Part shown: positions 62,302 to 64,000 of the stretch, one piece after another
Numbering within the stretch: position 1 is the stretch's first letter
How the letters are laid out: each line of letters starts with the position of its first letter
Assembly: GCA_008501825.1 (NCBI GenBank)
Contig: QQUA01000022.1
Span: 62,001 to 126,000, forward strand
Direction: 5' to 3'
Origin: Planctomycetota bacterium
GTDB taxonomy: Bacteria > Planctomycetota > UBA1135
Length of the DNA stretch: 64,000 bases
The notes under the pieces: generated by a model
The model's database searches: none
What the model was told of the DNA's origin: nothing
The model's input: only the letters and a program-made list of their open reading frames with translations
Translations under genes and position numbers: made by a program

Positions 62302-64000
62302 TCAATCCGATTCCGATTCCGATTCCGATTCCGAATCGGTGAAAAAGTGTTCTCGCAGTCGGGGTAAATAGTTTTTGAACACCGAAGGGAGCTCCTCCGG
62401 GTGGTCCTTGAGAGCTTGCAACTTTGGACGGACCTCCGCCGGCACCTTGGCCACGGCGTCCAAACCATTCCATGCGTGCAGATTGACCCACAAGGAATGG
62501 CGGTCAGGGTCGGCGAATTCGATCCAGCGCTGCCACCACTCCGGCGGAAGAGATTCTCCTCCGGCCAGAAGGGCTTGGTATGCGGCGATGGCAACTTCGG
62601 GAATGGGATCCGGGCCAAGGGCTTTTAATGCTGGACCGGCATCTCGCCACCAGGATGGCCCCTGGATCAAGCAAGCCATCGCCGCCCAATATCGAATCGC
62701 AGGATCCGAATCTTGCAATTGGCGGGAAAGATCTAGCCCGGTTTCCGTCTCCGCCTTCGGATGAGGCAGGGAGGCTTCTTCCGCAACTTTCAAAAGGCGG
62801 TCCAGGGGAAAAGCCTTGCGGTCCTGGGCCAAGGCATACAAGGAACGATCTCCCGCCCGACGAAACCGTTCCGGTTCGGGCAGGAAACCGAGATCGCGGG
62901 TTTCGAGGATGTGTTTCCGATTGGCCTGGCGCAATCGCAGCAGGATGTCCTGATGTTGGGGGGAATCAGCCAGGTTGTGAATTTCGAACGGATCGCTTTG
63001 CAAGTCATAGAGCTCTTCGGCCACTTTGGCGGTCCAAAATGGATAGCCGCCTTGTCCCCCATCTTGAAACCATTTCCGCCACGCACGGGTAGTCGGCGTT
63101 TGAAACATATAAGCCACGTGCTGGCCATGAGGCCGATGGGGAAAGTAATTTCTCAAGTAGACGTACCTGGAATCCCGGACGCTGCGCACCATTTCCAAGC
63201 GCTCATCGATGCGTCCGGTAAAGCCGTGCAAGGTATCCCGCGGCGACCCCGTCTGAGGGCCGGCGAAAGCAACTCCCTGGTAATACGATGGACTGCGGAG
63301 CCCTGCCAGGGATAAAACCGTCGGCGCAAAATCGATAAAGGCAACCAAACGATCGCTTTGGCCCCCTGGTTGATACTCCTTCGGCGCCAAATGGCGATAT
63401 GCCGGAGGAAAGGAAACGATGAGCGGTACATGCAAACCGGAATTTCCCGCCCAGCGTTTGTTGCGCGGCAAACCGGCACCATGGTCGGCGAAGTAGAAAA
63501 TGATGGTGGAGTCGGATAGTCTGTCTTCCTCCAATTGCCGGAGCACCTGCCCGACCTTGCGATCCATGGCGGTGATTTGATCGTGATACTGGGCCCAATC
63601 CTGGCGCACTTCCGGCAGATCGGGATAGTATGCCGGCAAATGCACTTCCTCCGGCTGGTGTTGAAACTCGTGAGGACGACGCCGGATTTGACTTTCGTGA
63701 GTCAGGGTGAAATTGAAAACGGCGAAGAAAGGAGCGCCGGCCGGGCGGTTACGCCAATGGGCTTTGCCGCTGGAATCGTCCCAAACTCGCCCGGGCTTGT
63801 GCAAGCTGTAATCTTCTTTGGATCGATTGCTGCAATAGTAGCCGGCTTCTCGCAACAACTGCGGAAAGAATCGGAACTCCGCAGGGGCACGAACTCGACT
63901 TCGCATCGGATGGGCCCCGCTGCTGGTGGCATAGACTCCTGAAATCAAGGTCGTTCGTGCCGGGGCGCAAATCGGAGCGTTGGACCATACCTTCCGGTAA
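62302..64000 (-). CDS. secreted sulfatase (partial, N-terminus cut by window edge)
   Basis: About 566 residues of a type I sulfatase are visible; the N-terminus lies beyond the right edge. The reading frame enters the window with APICAPARTTLISG, so the C-x-P-x-R motif (Cys converted to formylglycine) is present just inside the edge. Later landmarks are FNFTLTHES, FYFADHGAGLPRNKRW and the C-terminal LYDLQSDPFEIHNLAD. A HEAT-like helical extension of about 150 residues follows, and the chain ends in an acidic SESESESESD tail encoded by a hexamer repeat. It is convergent with the thioredoxin-like gene. Confidence 0.88.
   Translation of the reverse strand, partial: YRKVWSNAPICAPARTTLISGVYATSSGAHPMRSRVRAPAEFRFFPQLLREAGYYCSNRSKEDYSLHKPGRVWDDSSGKAHWRNRPAGAPFFAVFNFTLTHESQIRRRPHEFQHQPEEVHLPAYYPDLPEVRQDWAQYHDQITAMDRKVGQVLRQLEEDRLSDSTIIFYFADHGAGLPRNKRWAGNSGLHVPLIVSFPPAYRHLAPKEYQPGGQSDRLVAFIDFAPTVLSLAGLRSPSYYQGVAFAGPQTGSPRDTLHGFTGRIDERLEMVRSVRDSRYVYLRNYFPHRPHGQHVAYMFQTPTTRAWRKWFQDGGQGGYPFWTAKVAEELYDLQSDPFEIHNLADSPQHQDILLRLRQANRKHILETRDLGFLPEPERFRRAGDRSLYALAQDRKAFPLDRLLKVAEEASLPHPKAETETGLDLSRQLQDSDPAIRYWAAMACLIQGPSWWRDAGPALKALGPDPIPEVAIAAYQALLAGGESLPPEWWQRWIEFADPDRHSLWVNLHAWNGLDAVAKVPAEVRPKLQALKDHPEELPSVFKNYLPRLREHFFTDSESESESESD
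62306..62335. repeat. hexanucleotide tandem repeat at the sulfatase C-terminus
   Basis: Five copies of TCCGAT (the last with one mismatch) lie just before the stop codon and encode Ser-Glu pairs. The 6-base unit preserves the frame, so copy number changes only tail length. Confidence 0.85.

Noticed and set aside
1-64000. CRISPR arrays, tRNA or rRNA genes, insertion sequences, phage genes
   Set aside because: No repeat-spacer pattern, cloverleaf, transposase or phage structural gene was recognised on either strand; a covariance-model and IS search would settle it.

Overview
The window is a densely coded, moderately GC-rich stretch of bacterial chromosome. It holds 51 gene entries: two are cut by the window edges and one gene is split in two by a frameshift. 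No tRNA, rRNA, CRISPR array, insertion sequence or phage gene was seen. No gap between genes exceeds about 270 bases. The gene content points to Planctomycetota, with Acidobacteriota as the main alternative. The reasons are two pairs of ECF sigma factor plus Ser/Thr kinase (one kinase with a WD40-type C-terminus), Tat-exported Gfo/Idh and aldo/keto reductases, sulfatases, a DUF5117-type metalloprotease, tandem M28 peptidases, and a recurring C-terminal beta module on secreted proteins. This placement is inference from gene families, not from a marker gene.

Layout, left to right. 0-2.2 kb: a GldA/GldF/GldG-type ABC exporter. 2.4-3.8 kb: an alpha/beta hydrolase with a membrane C-terminus. 3.9-7.0 kb: a membrane Ser/Thr kinase with its sigma factor, next to a divergent coiled-coil protein (7.2-8.1). 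8.2-10.8 kb: a secreted subtilisin-like protease broken by a one-base frameshift. 10.8-13.3 kb: a CYTH-like/CHAD protein translationally coupled to a ParA ATPase. 13.5-17.9 kb: a MacAB-like export operon with two permeases. 17.9-24.5 kb: fatty acid desaturase, zinc metalloprotease, an ArsR-SRPBCC-DUF4287 operon and a Tat Gfo/Idh oxidoreductase. 24.6-28.6 kb: a sulfatase, an arylsulfotransferase and a small secreted protein. 28.6-30.3 kb: a ferritin-like diiron protein divergent from an OsmC-like protein. 30.3-34.2 kb: the second sigma/kinase pair. 34.3-37.5 kb: aldo/keto reductase and a three-domain SGNH-hydrolase-SGNH esterase. 37.5-39.4 kb: a four-gene operon with three DsrE-fold proteins. 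39.5-44 kb: secreted esterase, cation/proton antiporter and DUF418 membrane protein. 43.9-48.0 kb: an unusual ABC operon joining a zinc-type binding lipoprotein to an FtsX-type permease. 48.1-51.5 kb: two tandem M28 aminopeptidases. 51.5-52 kb: a VOC protein. 52.1-59.9 kb: a tightly overlapped MoxR-DUF58-Bat (aerotolerance-type) operon. 60.1-62.3 kb: a thioredoxin-like/TPR secreted protein. 62.3 kb to the end: a sulfatase cut by the right edge.

Many genes encode exported proteins (proteases, sulfatases, esterases, a sulfotransferase), as expected of a heterotroph degrading complex and probably sulfated organic matter. Operons are compact: ATGA, GTGA and TGATG stop/start overlaps are common, and several convergent pairs share a terminator. 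The most unusual units are the zinc-type binding protein with FtsX ABC operon, the ParA plus CHAD pair, the DsrE-trio operon and the three-domain esterase.
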